DNA of 64,000 nt. It comes from Pseudanabaena mucicola str. Chao 1806. GTDB lineage: Bacteria; Cyanobacteriota; Cyanobacteriia; Pseudanabaenales; Pseudanabaenaceae. The DNA is taken from NCBI RefSeq assembly GCF_030323025.1, contig NZ_CP097329.1, forward strand, positions 1,147,001 through 1,211,000, given 5' to 3'. This document shows positions 27,609 through 36,884 of this stretch, in pieces. Numbering within the stretch: the stretch's first letter is position 1; each line of letters begins with the position of its first letter. The position numbers were made by a program, and so were the translations under genes. The notes under the pieces were generated by a model. It was not told the origin of the DNA and ran no database searches. It saw nothing but the letters and a program-made list of their open reading frames with translations.

Positions 27609-28607
27609 ATGATGCAATCGGAAAATCTTCGTCAACGTGCCGCCGTTTTAGGTTTGCAGGTCTTTAGTAAGCGATCAGCCATTCGGCTTGGCATTGTCAC
27701 GCAAATCTGGCTAGATGTTGATCAACGCCGTGTTACAGGAGTAACTGTGGCTGAGCGCTTTATCCCTGGTACACCGATTGGCATTGGTGACACATTTTTC
27801 ATGGCTCTTGACAATATTGATTTGTTAGGTCCCGATGCGATTCTGGTTGATGATGAATCAGTCCTCGAAGATATTTTAATTACTGAGCGTTACACCAATT
27901 TAATTAATAACGAAGTAGTTACTGAGTCAGGGGAATTGCTCGGTAAAGTACGCGATTTTAAATTTGATCCTGAAACTGGGGATCTAATGTTTTTGATTGT
28001 GGCTTCGGTCGGTAATCCAATCATTCCTGCGAGTTTAATTAGCACCTACGAAATTGATGTTAATGAAATCATTGCCGTTGGTCGCGATCGCATTATCGTT
28101 ACTGAGGGCATGGAAGATCGGATGACGCAGCTTAGCAAAGGCTTATTAGAGCGTCTCGGTTTAGGCAAAGCGCCTTGGGAAGATGACTTTGAGGATGACT
28201 ATCTACCACCAACTACTACCATTCGTGATAATGCCCTGTCATCGGGAACCAGAAGTACCTATTCGCCACCACCCCAACAGCAGCGCCCAGTCTATCGCCA
28301 AGAACAATCATGGGATGATGGCGATAATTGGGCGGAGGAGCGCGTTCAAGTAAATCCACCTCAGCAACAACGCCGCCAAGCTAGAGCCGAATTCCGTCCT
28401 GAACCATCGCGTTCGATCACCCCACCACCAACTCCCGTTAATAATTACGATGATGATTATGACGACTTTGAGGATGATTACCCCACTACTTCCAAGTCTG
28501 AGTTTCGTAACGAAACCCAACAACAAATCCGTGACGCTTGGGGCGAAACTAAAATTCCTGACAAGTCCAAACAACGTATTGCCGAAGAGGAATTTGACGA
28601 AATCTAA
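27609..28607 (+). CDS. PRC-barrel domain protein
   Basis: A 332-residue protein with two PRC-barrel halves (about 5-85, LRQRAAVLGLQVFSKRSAIR; about 95-175, VTESGELLGKVRDFKFDPE). A low-complexity C-terminal half follows, rich in Pro, Gln, Asp and Tyr (PPTTTIRDN, YDDDYDDFEDDYPT) and probably disordered. PRC barrels are small beta folds found in RimM and photosynthetic reaction-centre H subunits. In cyanobacteria this two-barrel form is conserved and linked by position to the next gene, with which it shares one base (TAATG), so the two are translationally coupled. The exact role is unknown. Confidence 0.88.
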   Translation: MMQSENLRQRAAVLGLQVFSKRSAIRLGIVTQIWLDVDQRRVTGVTVAERFIPGTPIGIGDTFFMALDNIDLLGPDAILVDDESVLEDILITERYTNLINNEVVTESGELLGKVRDFKFDPETGDLMFLIVASVGNPIIPASLISTYEIDVNEIIAVGRDRIIVTEGMEDRMTQLSKGLLERLGLGKAPWEDDFEDDYLPPTTTIRDNALSSGTRSTYSPPPQQQRPVYRQEQSWDDGDNWAEERVQVNPPQQQRRQARAEFRPEPSRSITPPPTPVNNYDDDYDDFEDDYPTTSKSEFRNETQQQIRDAWGETKIPDKSKQRIAEEEFDEI

Positions 28608-29383
28608 TGCTACCTCGTGACCTATTAAATCATGTTGAAAACCGCGATACCCTCAGCCGCTTGCTAGACTTGGGTGACCGTGCTGTTCAAACATGGGAAG
28701 TTGTATGCAGTGATTTTCTATCACCGCCCGAAATTGCAGAAGCTTTGCAAGTATTTGGCAAGATGACCGAAATTCATTGCTTGGGGTGGGGTGGTTATGA
28801 GCAAGCTGAACGCCAGAGATTAGCGATCGCTCGCAGTGAATTAACCCTCGAACTATCACAGGTCAGTCTCACACCCATCTCGATTTCAGGAAATTTTCTA
28901 TTTGATACAGCCACCCATCGGGATTTTCTGGGTGCAATCCTCGGTACAGGGATCGAGCGCCAAAAGGTCGGTGATATTAATGTCTTAGGCGAAAAGGGCG
29001 CACAGGCGATCATTGTCCCTGAGCTAGTGGAATATTTGCAACTGCATTTCAATCAAGTGCGGACTGTTCCCGTGAAAGTCAATGTCATCGCTTGGGAAGA
29101 GTTGAAGATTCGTATTCCTGTTACCAAAGAACTCACTTCCACTGAAGCCTCATTGCGACTCGATGCGATCGCTTCTTTCGGTTTCGGGATGTCTCGCAGC
29201 AAAATGGTGGACTTGATCAATGGCGAAGATGTGCGCGTCAATTGGAAAACCATTTCCCAGCCTAGCTATCAAGTGAAAACAGGTGATCTAATCGCAATTC
29301 GCGGTAAAGGGCGAGTCACCATTGGCGATATTATGGTTACCAAGAAAGAACGCTATCGGGTACAAATGACGCGATCAGTTTAA
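28607..29383 (+). CDS. Photosystem II S4-domain RNA-binding protein (YlmH-like)
   Basis: A 258-residue protein. The N-terminal two thirds match YlmH (RLLDLGDRAVQTWEVVCSDF, FLGAILGTGIERQKVGDI, EELKIRIP). The C-terminal S4 domain (about 182-245) reads SLRLDAIASFGFGMSRSKMVDLINGEDVRVNWK. In cyanobacteria this is the TIGR03069 photosystem II S4 family; a role in photosystem II or ribosome quality control has been proposed, and RNA binding is expected from S4. It starts within the stop of the PRC-barrel gene and forms a two-gene operon. Confidence 0.92.
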   Translation: MLPRDLLNHVENRDTLSRLLDLGDRAVQTWEVVCSDFLSPPEIAEALQVFGKMTEIHCLGWGGYEQAERQRLAIARSELTLELSQVSLTPISISGNFLFDTATHRDFLGAILGTGIERQKVGDINVLGEKGAQAIIVPELVEYLQLHFNQVRTVPVKVNVIAWEELKIRIPVTKELTSTEASLRLDAIASFGFGMSRSKMVDLINGEDVRVNWKTISQPSYQVKTGDLIAIRGKGRVTIGDIMVTKKERYRVQMTRSV

Positions 29384-29389
29384 TACTTA

Positions 29390-29483
29390 TAGGACTTACG
29401 CATTAGGTAGATGTAGTGCGTGCAAAGCCCACACTACATCTACCTCAATCCTAATAAATTCGTTCGATTTGCGTAAGTCCTAA
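29390..29483. repeat. Family A palindromic element
   Basis: Full-length copy: TAGGACTTACGC left end and GCGTAAGTCCTAA right end, with an internal stem AGGTAGATGTAGTGCGTGC / GCCCACACTACATCTACCT (not perfect at the loop). It begins 7 bp after the S4 gene stop. Confidence 0.85.
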
Positions 29484-29520
29484 CTTAATTAATACCCAAA
29501 TAAACCCAACAAAATGAGTG

Positions 29521-29601
29521 GGTAGTGCTGCAAAGTAATTTTTTTAGTAATTGAGTTGCGGGGGCGAATCGCCTGCAACTCAATTACATTACATAATTAC
29601 C
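29521..29601. repeat. Family C palindromic element
   Basis: GGTAGTGCTGCAAAGTAATT left end, GAGTTGCGGGGGCGAATCGC centre, ACATTACATAATTACC right end. Confidence 0.78.
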
Positions 29602-29636
29602 AATGAATGATGATGCTTTGCATCATCATTCATTTT
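29602..29636. terminator. Bidirectional terminator
   Basis: AATGAATGATGATG, loop CTTTG, CATCATCATTCATT then TTAC: a 14-bp stem between the convergent S4-protein and kinase genes. Confidence 0.8.
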
Positions 29637-29640
29637 ACTT

Positions 29641-31104
29641 TTATATCAAGGAATAGAGCAATTGGAAGACGAGGCGAAAGGCTGCCATCAGAGCGATCGC
29701 ACTAAATCCTGCAATTCCACAATATTGAGCAACTTCGATCCAACTAGGAAAGGTCTGAAACTGAACTTTCGCCAACATTTGACATCCCCAGACGGCTGCG
29801 AAACTTAGCAAGTTTACGAATACAAATAGATCTTTATTGTCAAGAACAGAACTTATTCTGAGCAGAATGATCCCTAGCAATACTGTAGCAAAAGCAATTA
29901 AATTAGCTGGAGTACCGATCGCCGCAATTCCAACTGTTGTACTTACTTGCCATAGCAACATCGCCTCTACACCTAACAAAAAAGCACCAATAAATTGAGT
30001 AGGAATTGATGCCGATAGTAACCAAGGCGTTTTTGGCGATCGCTTTGCTACAGGTTTAGGGACTGCGGGTGCAAAATTAGGCAGGGGTGCAGGGGCGGGA
30101 ACTTGGATACTTGCCTGATGTGCTGGCTTGACAGGTGCTGTTACTGCTGGTTGTACCACCTGCACTGATTTTACTGGTGCTTGAGATCTTAGGGCTTGGA
30201 GGACATCTGCTGCCGAAGTAAAGCGTTCACTAGGAGCCGATTCCAACATCCTCTGTAAAACATGACTAAAATTAGGGCTGAGCTTGACAAAGCGCTCCCA
30301 CTGCCATTTGTTGTAACTAACATCGAATAATTCATCTGGCTCCTTGCCCGTTAATAAAAAGAGACAGGTCACAGCAAAGGCATAGAGATCTGTTGAAGGA
30401 AAGACAGTATCGCCGCGCATTTGCTCAGGTGCGCCATAGCCAGGTGTAAAAATGCCTGTAGATTTTTGACCTTGGGCAACTCCTGCCACTTGCTTCACTG
30501 CTCCAAAATCCAAGAGAAAGTAGGACTGATCGGACTTACGCACCATGATATTGGCAGGTTTGATATCACGATGGATTGAACCTTTATCATGAATAAATGT
30601 CAAGACAGGCAAGAGGCTATGCATAATTTCTAAAACATCTGCCTCAGCGATCGCCCCATGCTGCGTAACAATTTGTTCTAGGGTAAAGCCATCGACAAAT
30701 TCTTGGACTAAATAAAAAAATTCATCCTGTCCTGACTGCACCTCAAAGTAAGCAAGTAGATCAGGAATTTGCGGATGTGTCCCCAAATCTTCTAAAACCG
30801 TTGCCTCGCGTTCAAACATTTGCTTGGCAACCACCATCTGATTACTCGTAAAACCAATGGGTTGCAATAGCTTCACCACACATCGTTTCATCGCAGGTGT
30901 ATAGCGATCGCGTGCTAAGAAAGTTGCACCAAAACCACCTCTGGCGATGGGATGCTCGACAATATAGCGCCCACCCAGCAATAGGGGCATTCCGCAACTC
31001 GTACAAAACTTTTGGGTAATTGTTTTGATAGTATTGCCACTATCAAGGTCAGCAAAGGAATTTAGAGGCTTAGTACAATTGGGGCGCGTGCAGTAAATAT
31101 CCAC
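29641..31104 (-). CDS. Membrane Ser/Thr protein kinase with N-terminal zinc ribbon
   Basis: A 487-residue protein. An N-terminal Cys ribbon (CTRPNCTKPL ... FCTSCGMPLL) precedes a Hanks-type kinase domain: glycine loop IARGGFGATFLA, catalytic loop HRDIKPANIM (near 178), DFGAVKQVAG and the activation segment TPGYGAPEQ. A Pro/Ala linker (about 320-370) and four C-terminal membrane helices follow. All catalytic residues are present, so it should be active, with the kinase domain facing the cytoplasm. This is the standard cyanobacterial STK layout; substrate unknown. Divergent from the PcrA helicase gene 72 bp away. Confidence 0.93.
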   Translation of the reverse strand: MDIYCTRPNCTKPLNSFADLDSGNTIKTITQKFCTSCGMPLLLGGRYIVEHPIARGGFGATFLARDRYTPAMKRCVVKLLQPIGFTSNQMVVAKQMFEREATVLEDLGTHPQIPDLLAYFEVQSGQDEFFYLVQEFVDGFTLEQIVTQHGAIAEADVLEIMHSLLPVLTFIHDKGSIHRDIKPANIMVRKSDQSYFLLDFGAVKQVAGVAQGQKSTGIFTPGYGAPEQMRGDTVFPSTDLYAFAVTCLFLLTGKEPDELFDVSYNKWQWERFVKLSPNFSHVLQRMLESAPSERFTSAADVLQALRSQAPVKSVQVVQPAVTAPVKPAHQASIQVPAPAPLPNFAPAVPKPVAKRSPKTPWLLSASIPTQFIGAFLLGVEAMLLWQVSTTVGIAAIGTPANLIAFATVLLGIILLRISSVLDNKDLFVFVNLLSFAAVWGCQMLAKVQFQTFPSWIEVAQYCGIAGFSAIALMAAFRLVFQLLYSLI

Positions 31105-31176
31105 TGTGCAAACGTATGAGTAAACATTTTTGGCATACTGTATTAGAGTCTACCTAAATTTTTCCCTCCTGCACCC

Positions 31177-33552
31177 ATGAGTTCCAATTTTTTATACCAT
31201 CTCAACCCTGCTCAACAAAAAGCAGCTAGCCATCTTCATGGACCAATGCTAGTGGTTGCAGGTGCGGGGTCAGGAAAAACTCGTACTTTAACCTATCGCA
31301 TCGCCAACTTACTGCTAAATCATGATATTGCCTCAGAAGCAATTTTAGCTGTAACTTTCACGAACAAAGCAGCAAAGGAAATGAATGAGCGAATTCAATC
31401 CCTACTAACCAAAGAGGTAGCTCAAAGAGATCTAGGTAAAGCTTTCAGCGAAATTAATGATTGGGAACAGGAAAAACTTCGCAAAAAGGTTTATAAGCGC
31501 TATATCAATAGCTTTGCCGAAGATGGTCTCTGGATGGGGACTTTCCACAGTATGTGCTGCCGTATACTACGGCTTGATATCGATAAATATCAAGATCCGA
31601 ATGGGAGAGCTTGGACTAAGAATTTCTCGATTTTTGACGATTCGGACGCGCAATCTTTAGTTAAGGATATTATCGTTAATCAATTAAAGCTTGATGAGAA
31701 AAAATTTGAGCCTCGCTCGGTGCGCTTTGCGATCGGTAATGCTAAAAACAAAGGCTGGACTCCTGAAGAATACGAAAAACAGAGTGATGATTCTCCCTAT
31801 CGCAAACGAGCGATCGCACAGGTGTATAACCTCTATCAAAATCAACTAGCTACGAATAATGCCCTTGACTTTGATGATTTAATCTTTTTACCCGTCCGAC
31901 TTTTTCAAAAAAATCCTGAAGTTCTCAACTATTGGCATAATCGATTTAAGCATATTCTCGTTGATGAATATCAAGATACTAATCGCACTCAGTATGACTT
32001 GATTCGTTTGCTAGCTACTAATGACAACCAGCCGACTTGGGAGAATCGTTCCATTTTTGTCGTCGGTGATGCAGATCAATCGATTTATAGTTTCCGTTCT
32101 GCCGATTTCACAATCTTAATGGAATTTCAAGAGGCTTTTGGCGATCGCTTGCCTGATGCCCATACAAAGACCATGATCAAGCTCGAAGAGAACTATCGGT
32201 CTGTGGCAAATATTCTCGAAATTGCTAATCAACTGATTGATAATAATTCCCAACGTATTGATAAGATTCTCAAGGCAACTCGTCCAGAAGGCGACCTGAT
32301 CGAACTATATCGTGCTGCTGATGAAGTGGACGAAGCTCAATTTGTAATTGAACAGATTCGTCGCGTAAAGTCAAAAACTCCTAGTGCTAACCTTGGACAT
32401 TTCGCCATTCTCTACCGTACTAACGCCCAATCCCGCCCCTTTGAGGAAATGCTAGTGCGTTGGAATATCCCTTACAAAGTTGTAGGTGGCTTACGATTTT
32501 ATGATCGCAAAGAAATTAAAGATATTCTCTCCTATTTACGCCTGCTATCGAACCCTTCCGATACCCTTGGTCTAATGCGAATCATTAATATTCCTAAACG
32601 TAGCATCGGCAAGGCAACCCTTGATAAGCTGCAACAGGCTGCCCAAGAACTCAGTGTCCCGATCTGGGAAATCATCAGCGATGAAACTACGGTTAAAACC
32701 CTCGCAGGGAGATCGGCGCGTGGTGTTCTCTCCTTTGTAGAACTGATGCAAAAATGGCAAGCAAAGGTATCTGTCACTCCTGCAACAGATATCATTCAAG
32801 GGATTCTTCAAGAATCGGGTTATGTCGATGAACTGAAAGCACAGGGAAATGATGAAGCCAATGATCGCCTTGCTAACTTGCAAGAGCTTTATAATGCCGC
32901 AGTGCAATTTGCGGAAGAAAATGAAGATGCTTCCCTTGAAGCCTTTTTAGCCAATGCTGCTCTAGCCTCTAGCCTTGATGATAGTAGTGAGAATGCAGAG
33001 AAAGTCACACTGATGACACTCCATGCAGCTAAGGGCTTAGAATTTCCTGTAGTATTTTTAGTCGGCTTAGAGCAGGGACTATTCCCCAGCTTTCGTTCCA
33101 TTAATGACCCAATCGCCTTGGAAGAAGAGCGCCGTCTTATGTATGTAGGCATTACTCGCGCCCAAGAGAAACTCTTCCTCAGCCATGCCCAAGCCCGTCG
33201 TCTCTATGGTAATCGTGAATATGCCATACCTTCTCAATTCCTTGCTGAACTGCCCAAAGAATATCTCACAGGGCATGGCATCGATAAATTTATCAGTAAG
33301 GCAAGTCAACGTGCTGAAGCTACGAGTGTACGCGGTTCTCTCCGTACCGTTGCAATACCTAAGGTTAATGCAGTCAAGCCCAAGCCTAGTGTTAATTGGC
33401 AGGTAGGCGATCGCGTGATGCATGATAAATTTGGCGAAGGTCAAGTTGCGAATTTGCTAGGTACTGGCGACAAGATGTATTTGGCTGTTTCTTTTGCAGG
33501 GCAAGGTAAAAAAATTATCGATCCTAAAATTGCGCCAATTCAGAAAATCTAG
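31177..33552 (+). CDS. pcrA: UvrD/PcrA-type superfamily 1 DNA helicase
   Basis: A 791-residue protein with all SF1A motifs: Q-like LNPAQQKAA, Walker A AGAGSGKTRT (near 30), Ia TFTNKAAKEM, II VDEYQDTNRTQ, III VGDADQSIYSFR, IV LEENYRS, V TLHAAKGLEFPVVF and VI MYVGITRA. A C-terminal Tudor-like region (WQVGDRVMHDKFGEGQV) matches the PcrA/UvrD RNA-polymerase-binding tail. It unwinds DNA 3'-to-5' in repair and in clearing transcription or recombination intermediates. Length and motifs are complete. Confidence 0.95.
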   Translation: MSSNFLYHLNPAQQKAASHLHGPMLVVAGAGSGKTRTLTYRIANLLLNHDIASEAILAVTFTNKAAKEMNERIQSLLTKEVAQRDLGKAFSEINDWEQEKLRKKVYKRYINSFAEDGLWMGTFHSMCCRILRLDIDKYQDPNGRAWTKNFSIFDDSDAQSLVKDIIVNQLKLDEKKFEPRSVRFAIGNAKNKGWTPEEYEKQSDDSPYRKRAIAQVYNLYQNQLATNNALDFDDLIFLPVRLFQKNPEVLNYWHNRFKHILVDEYQDTNRTQYDLIRLLATNDNQPTWENRSIFVVGDADQSIYSFRSADFTILMEFQEAFGDRLPDAHTKTMIKLEENYRSVANILEIANQLIDNNSQRIDKILKATRPEGDLIELYRAADEVDEAQFVIEQIRRVKSKTPSANLGHFAILYRTNAQSRPFEEMLVRWNIPYKVVGGLRFYDRKEIKDILSYLRLLSNPSDTLGLMRIINIPKRSIGKATLDKLQQAAQELSVPIWEIISDETTVKTLAGRSARGVLSFVELMQKWQAKVSVTPATDIIQGILQESGYVDELKAQGNDEANDRLANLQELYNAAVQFAEENEDASLEAFLANAALASSLDDSSENAEKVTLMTLHAAKGLEFPVVFLVGLEQGLFPSFRSINDPIALEEERRLMYVGITRAQEKLFLSHAQARRLYGNREYAIPSQFLAELPKEYLTGHGIDKFISKASQRAEATSVRGSLRTVAIPKVNAVKPKPSVNWQVGDRVMHDKFGEGQVANLLGTGDKMYLAVSFAGQGKKIIDPKIAPIQKI

Positions 33553-33666
33553 ACTAATCATAGACTTAGCCTGCGTAATGGCATTTGATGGAATCAGAGT
33601 GAGTCCTCGATAAATTTGGGCGATCGCGAAGATGAGTTCGCTAGCATTGTGTAAGCCCTTTTTTTC

Positions 33667-34164
33667 TTAAAAAGAACGAAAGTATGGATAACCTTTAGGC
33701 GTACCAAGTTCTTTTTCTAGCTCAAAGTTAATGATTCCCCAACGTGGTTCTTCCTCTTCGGGAGGACTAAACTCTACACTTAATCCATATAGACGTTGCA
33801 TATTAGAACTGATCGCAGCTGTCTCAAGATAAGGACTAACGAGATCAATATAACGATGAGCGATCATAACTTTGATCGCCCGATAACCTTGGGTATATAG
33901 CCGATCTATATTTTCATGAATCTCAAACCTGATACCGTCGGGATGATTATGTTGCCGATACCATTCATCGTTCCACAGTCGCCACTGACGATCAGACTGC
34001 AAATGCACCAGATCTCGACCATTTGAACTAACTTCAAATGCACCATGTCTTGGGCAAAGATAGGTATCTGTCAAAATTAGCGCGGGAATAATCTGCTGAC
34101 AATGGGGACATTTAATCTCAGAGCCAAAGATTGGATATTGTTGTGCCGAATTAACTATCCTCAT
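33667..34164 (-). CDS. TIGR02652-family cyanobacterial protein
   Basis: A 165-residue soluble protein with a zinc-ribbon-like N-terminus (EIKCPHCQQIIP ... TYLCPRHGAFEV) and a conserved body (LVHLQSDRQWRLWNDEWYRQHNHPDG, shortened: HPDGIRFEIHENIDRL). It is a cyanobacterium-wide family of unknown function. The CPHC/CPRH set could hold a zinc ion. No partner gene is adjacent. Confidence 0.85.
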   Translation of the reverse strand: MRIVNSAQQYPIFGSEIKCPHCQQIIPALILTDTYLCPRHGAFEVSSNGRDLVHLQSDRQWRLWNDEWYRQHNHPDGIRFEIHENIDRLYTQGYRAIKVMIAHRYIDLVSPYLETAAISSNMQRLYGLSVEFSPPEEEEPRWGIINFELEKELGTPKGYPYFRSF

Positions 34165-34238
34165 GGTTAATACAAGTTGAAGATATGTTTAATATAATTT
34201 TAACATGACATCTCTATACCTAGGTTTCTGATTACAAC

Positions 34239-34284
34239 GGCTTCGACTTCGCTCAGCCAAAGTTGGCTGAGCGAAGTCGAAGCT
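34239..34284. repeat. Family F palindrome (best copy)
   Basis: GGCTTCGACTTCGCTCAGCC and its complement GGCTGAGCGAAGTCGAAGC flank AAAGTT; almost perfect 20-bp arms. Confidence 0.8.
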
Positions 34285-34462
34285 ATACAAACTCAGTGGT
34301 ACCTTTTTTCTCATCAAGTCCCTAAGTAGCTATACATAAATAAAGTCAACAATCGTATCAATTTTATTTATGGCAATCTTGCCTATGCAGATAGCTACAC
34401 TTGGGATCTACACAAGTTAGAAGAGATCGATATCGATTTTCTCATTACTAAATTTGTGAAGA

Positions 34463-34557
34463 TTAGGACTTACGCAAACCGAACGAATTTCTTAGGATTG
34501 AGGTAGATGTGGTGCGGGCGAAGCCCGCACCACATCTACCCAATGCGTAAGTCCTAA
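34463..34557. repeat. Family A palindromic element (best copy)
   Basis: TTAGGACTTACGCAAACCGA at the left and TGCGTAAGTCCTAA at the right are inverted repeats. The inner stem GGTAGATGTGGTGCGGGC / GCCCGCACCACATCTACC is perfect. Confidence 0.87.
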
Positions 34558-34736
34558 AGATGATAAATCTCAATAATTGGGAAGGGTAGGATTTATCGCC
34601 ATTAGCGCTTTGTGCAGCGCTAATGATGTTATCAAATCACTTTAATGGTATAGGATTTATTATTGCGATTAACACAAGCAAAAGCCATAGAATAAGTAAT
34701 CGGCTTTAGCCAAATTTATTCTATGTTAAAAAAATT

Positions 34737-35567
34737 ATGCGATCGCAATGGGATTGTTTACTTCAAAATCTTGGCTGTTGGCAAGGTTCTTTTGCTCGAT
34801 TATCTCCTCAAGGCGAAATATTAGAAGATATTCCCAGTGAAACTAGTTTAGAACTGAAAGAAGATCAGCAAACAATGCGTCAAGTTGTGCGGCGCTTCTA
34901 TGACGGACAGCCACAGGACTTAGTGCTGGAATACCGCACTTTAAATAAAAGCATAATTCTATTTGAAAATGGTGCTTTCTCTCAGGGAACGATTCAGTTT
35001 TCTCCAGTTACGAATTTTGGCGCAGAGTTAGGTTTAATTTATGGCAATCGCCGTTTACGCATAATTCTTCTGTATGACAAAACTAGTAAATTGGAGCAAT
35101 TGACACTGATTCGCGAACATTTGCCCCATAGCAACACGCCTGAATATCCACCCTTAACTCTTGACGCTCTATTGGGTAAATGGGAAGGTGAGGCGGTTAC
35201 ACTTTCACCCAATTGGCTCATACCAGAAGTCACACCGACAGTAACGGAATGGCAACGTGATGGTGATCGCGTGATTATGTCTTTACAAATGTCAACAGCA
35301 TTAGGTACTCAGACAAGTAGTTCAGTTGCTCACATCAATTCTCAGTATCCACAAATTTTAAAATTTGAGCAAAACCACATCCAAACCTTGTTTTTACCAA
35401 ATGGTTCTTCTGTGACAGGTCCTGAAACAATCATCCCGCGACAGCCATTTCACCTATCTATCTCTTGGTTATTAGAACCAAACCTCCATCAAAGGATGAT
35501 TCGATCCTATAATCAGCAAGGGGGATGGGAAAATTTGACTTTAGTGACTGAGCACAAAGTGGGGTAG
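34737..35567 (+). CDS. DUF3598-family protein (lipocalin/CpcS-like fold)
   Basis: A 276-residue soluble protein: RSQWDCLLQNLGCWQGSFAR at the start, LLGKWEGEAVTLSPNW in the middle and FHLSISWLLEPNLHQRMIRS near the end. It is the DUF3598 family found in cyanobacteria and plastids; its fold is calycin-like and related to phycobilin lyases, but no lyase activity is shown. The two WXGXX blocks suggest two beta-barrel halves. It is monocistronic, with palindromic elements on both sides. The start ATG overlaps a HIP1-like site (ATGCGATCGC). Confidence 0.82.
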   Translation: MRSQWDCLLQNLGCWQGSFARLSPQGEILEDIPSETSLELKEDQQTMRQVVRRFYDGQPQDLVLEYRTLNKSIILFENGAFSQGTIQFSPVTNFGAELGLIYGNRRLRIILLYDKTSKLEQLTLIREHLPHSNTPEYPPLTLDALLGKWEGEAVTLSPNWLIPEVTPTVTEWQRDGDRVIMSLQMSTALGTQTSSSVAHINSQYPQILKFEQNHIQTLFLPNGSSVTGPETIIPRQPFHLSISWLLEPNLHQRMIRSYNQQGGWENLTLVTEHKVG

Positions 35568-35594
35568 TCTGATTAGTGATTTAATTAAGCAACC

Positions 35595-35695
35595 AAGTAG
35601 CTATGTATTAATAACCATAAATCACAGAAGTTTAGGTTGTCTACATAGGGGACGACATAAACTCTATGTTTGGGTTTTAATTATGCCGAGCTACT
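35595..35695. repeat. Family B element, decayed
   Basis: AAGTAGCTATGTATTAATAA left end and GAGCTAC right end with a weak internal stem (TAGAGTTTATGTCGTC type). It lies next to the family D element. Confidence 0.55.
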
Positions 35696-35712
35696 CTGTA
35701 AACTACTAATAA

Positions 35713-35862
35713 CTGATGTTACGTGGAACAAATATCACCCTCACCCCCCTGCCCCCTCTCCCATCAAGGGAGAGGGGGAGCTAGACTAATTTCTTGTTCC
35801 CCTCTCCCTTAATGGGAGAGGGGCTAGGGGTGAGGGTCTTAGAAACTTCCACGTAACATCAG
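35713..35862. mobile_element. Family D MITE, 150 bp
   Basis: Terminal inverted repeats CTGATGTTACGTGGAA / TTCCACGTAACATCAG. The body carries two opposed C-rich tracts (CACCCCCCTGCCCCCTCTCC and complement-like GGGAGAGGGGCTAGGGGTGA). The copy at 42776-42925 is its reverse complement over the full 150 bp, with no difference that I can see. It holds no gene, so it must be moved in trans. Confidence 0.88.
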
Positions 35863-35885
35863 TAATAATATCTAGATGAAATAAC

Positions 35886-36773
35886 ATGGCAGATACCACT
35901 CGTAAGCTTCTGATCAAGCGTATTATCATAACCTTGATCTTTTTAGCGCTATTTATCGGAGCATTTTCAGGAGCACTTTACTTCTACCAAAATGACCGTA
36001 CTCAGAGATCGGCAAATTTGACCTTTGGTGATGAAAAAGAACCAAATCGAATGGAAGTTACTGTTACTTTACTGGGAGTTGATCCAGTTAAAGGTGAACT
36101 AAATTTTCGTTTTGCATCTTTACCAGAGGGAACATACGCTGCAAAAGAAGAGCGTCTCAGCAAGGATTTGAAATTTTTTACAGGAATTGAATCGGGAAAG
36201 GCTGAAGTTACCCTTGAGAAAAATCGGATTCCCGATCCAGTAACTGGCACTATCTCCTTAGCCAGTGGTAAAGTAAGTGATTATCCCTTTGATGCCCATA
36301 GTTCTAATCTCTATCTATTTTTCTCGAATCCTAAGGATGAGAAAGAAGAGATTCCGATGTTAGTTCATTTCCATGGTGCGATCACGGGTTATAACATTGA
36401 TGCTGATTATATTCCTAAAACTGAATTTGAATCTTCGGATAGCTATATCGGATTGCGTATTAATGTATCGCGATCAGTGATCACTAAGTCTTTTGCGATC
36501 TTCATAATGATAGCCATGTGGATGATTGGTTTAGTCGTCTTCGTCATGGTAATGGTAATGGTTTGGCAGCCACGTCCCATAGAATTTGGGATGTTTACGC
36601 TGAATGCGGCTATGTTGTTTGCTCTGCCCGCTGTACGCAATCTTCAGCCTAATGTTCCTCCCCCTGGTAGTTTAAGCGATTTTCTATCTTTTTTCTGGGC
36701 AGAGTCATTAGTTGCAATTTCACTGCCAATTTTGTTCTTCACTTGGCTAACACGCTATAAAAAGCCTAGTTAG
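35886..36773 (+). CDS. DUF4436-family membrane protein
   Basis: A 295-residue protein. There is one N-terminal membrane helix (IIITLIFLALFIGAFSGALY) and a beta-rich exoplasmic domain (about 45-195, VTVTLLGVDPVKGELNFRF). Three more helices lie near the C-terminus (SFAIFIMIAMWMIGLVVFVM; FGMFTLNAAMLFALPAVRN; AISLPILFFTWLTRY), with the motif QPNVPPPGS between the last two. This matches DUF4436, a family of unknown function found in several phyla. It probably sits in the plasma membrane. No partner gene is adjacent. Confidence 0.85.
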   Translation: MADTTRKLLIKRIIITLIFLALFIGAFSGALYFYQNDRTQRSANLTFGDEKEPNRMEVTVTLLGVDPVKGELNFRFASLPEGTYAAKEERLSKDLKFFTGIESGKAEVTLEKNRIPDPVTGTISLASGKVSDYPFDAHSSNLYLFFSNPKDEKEEIPMLVHFHGAITGYNIDADYIPKTEFESSDSYIGLRINVSRSVITKSFAIFIMIAMWMIGLVVFVMVMVMVWQPRPIEFGMFTLNAAMLFALPAVRNLQPNVPPPGSLSDFLSFFWAESLVAISLPILFFTWLTRYKKPS

Positions 36774-36826
36774 TCTGTGCTAAAGATTAATCTAGTTAAT
36801 CTAGGCATAACACACCACCATCACCT

Positions 36827-36856
36827 GATATAAGGCTTGCTTGGCAAGCCTTATAT
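36827..36856. terminator. Hairpin terminator after the DUF4436 gene
   Basis: GATATAAGGCTTGC, loop TTG, GCAAGCCTTATAT then TATTT. The stem lies inside the longest frame of the next gene, which argues that the next gene starts at 36885. Confidence 0.78.
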
Positions 36857-36884
36857 TATTTACACATCCATTAACTACTTATCT

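Larger units (their letters stand above)
34165..34736. other. Intergenic region with palindromes
   Basis: 571 bp between divergent genes. It contains a family F palindrome (34239-34284), a family B half-end (TAAGTAGCTATACATAAATAAA, about 34323) and a full family A element (34463-34557). No gene is seen. Near 34606-34633 the short inverted repeat CATTAGCGC/GCGCTAATG stands out. Confidence 0.55.
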
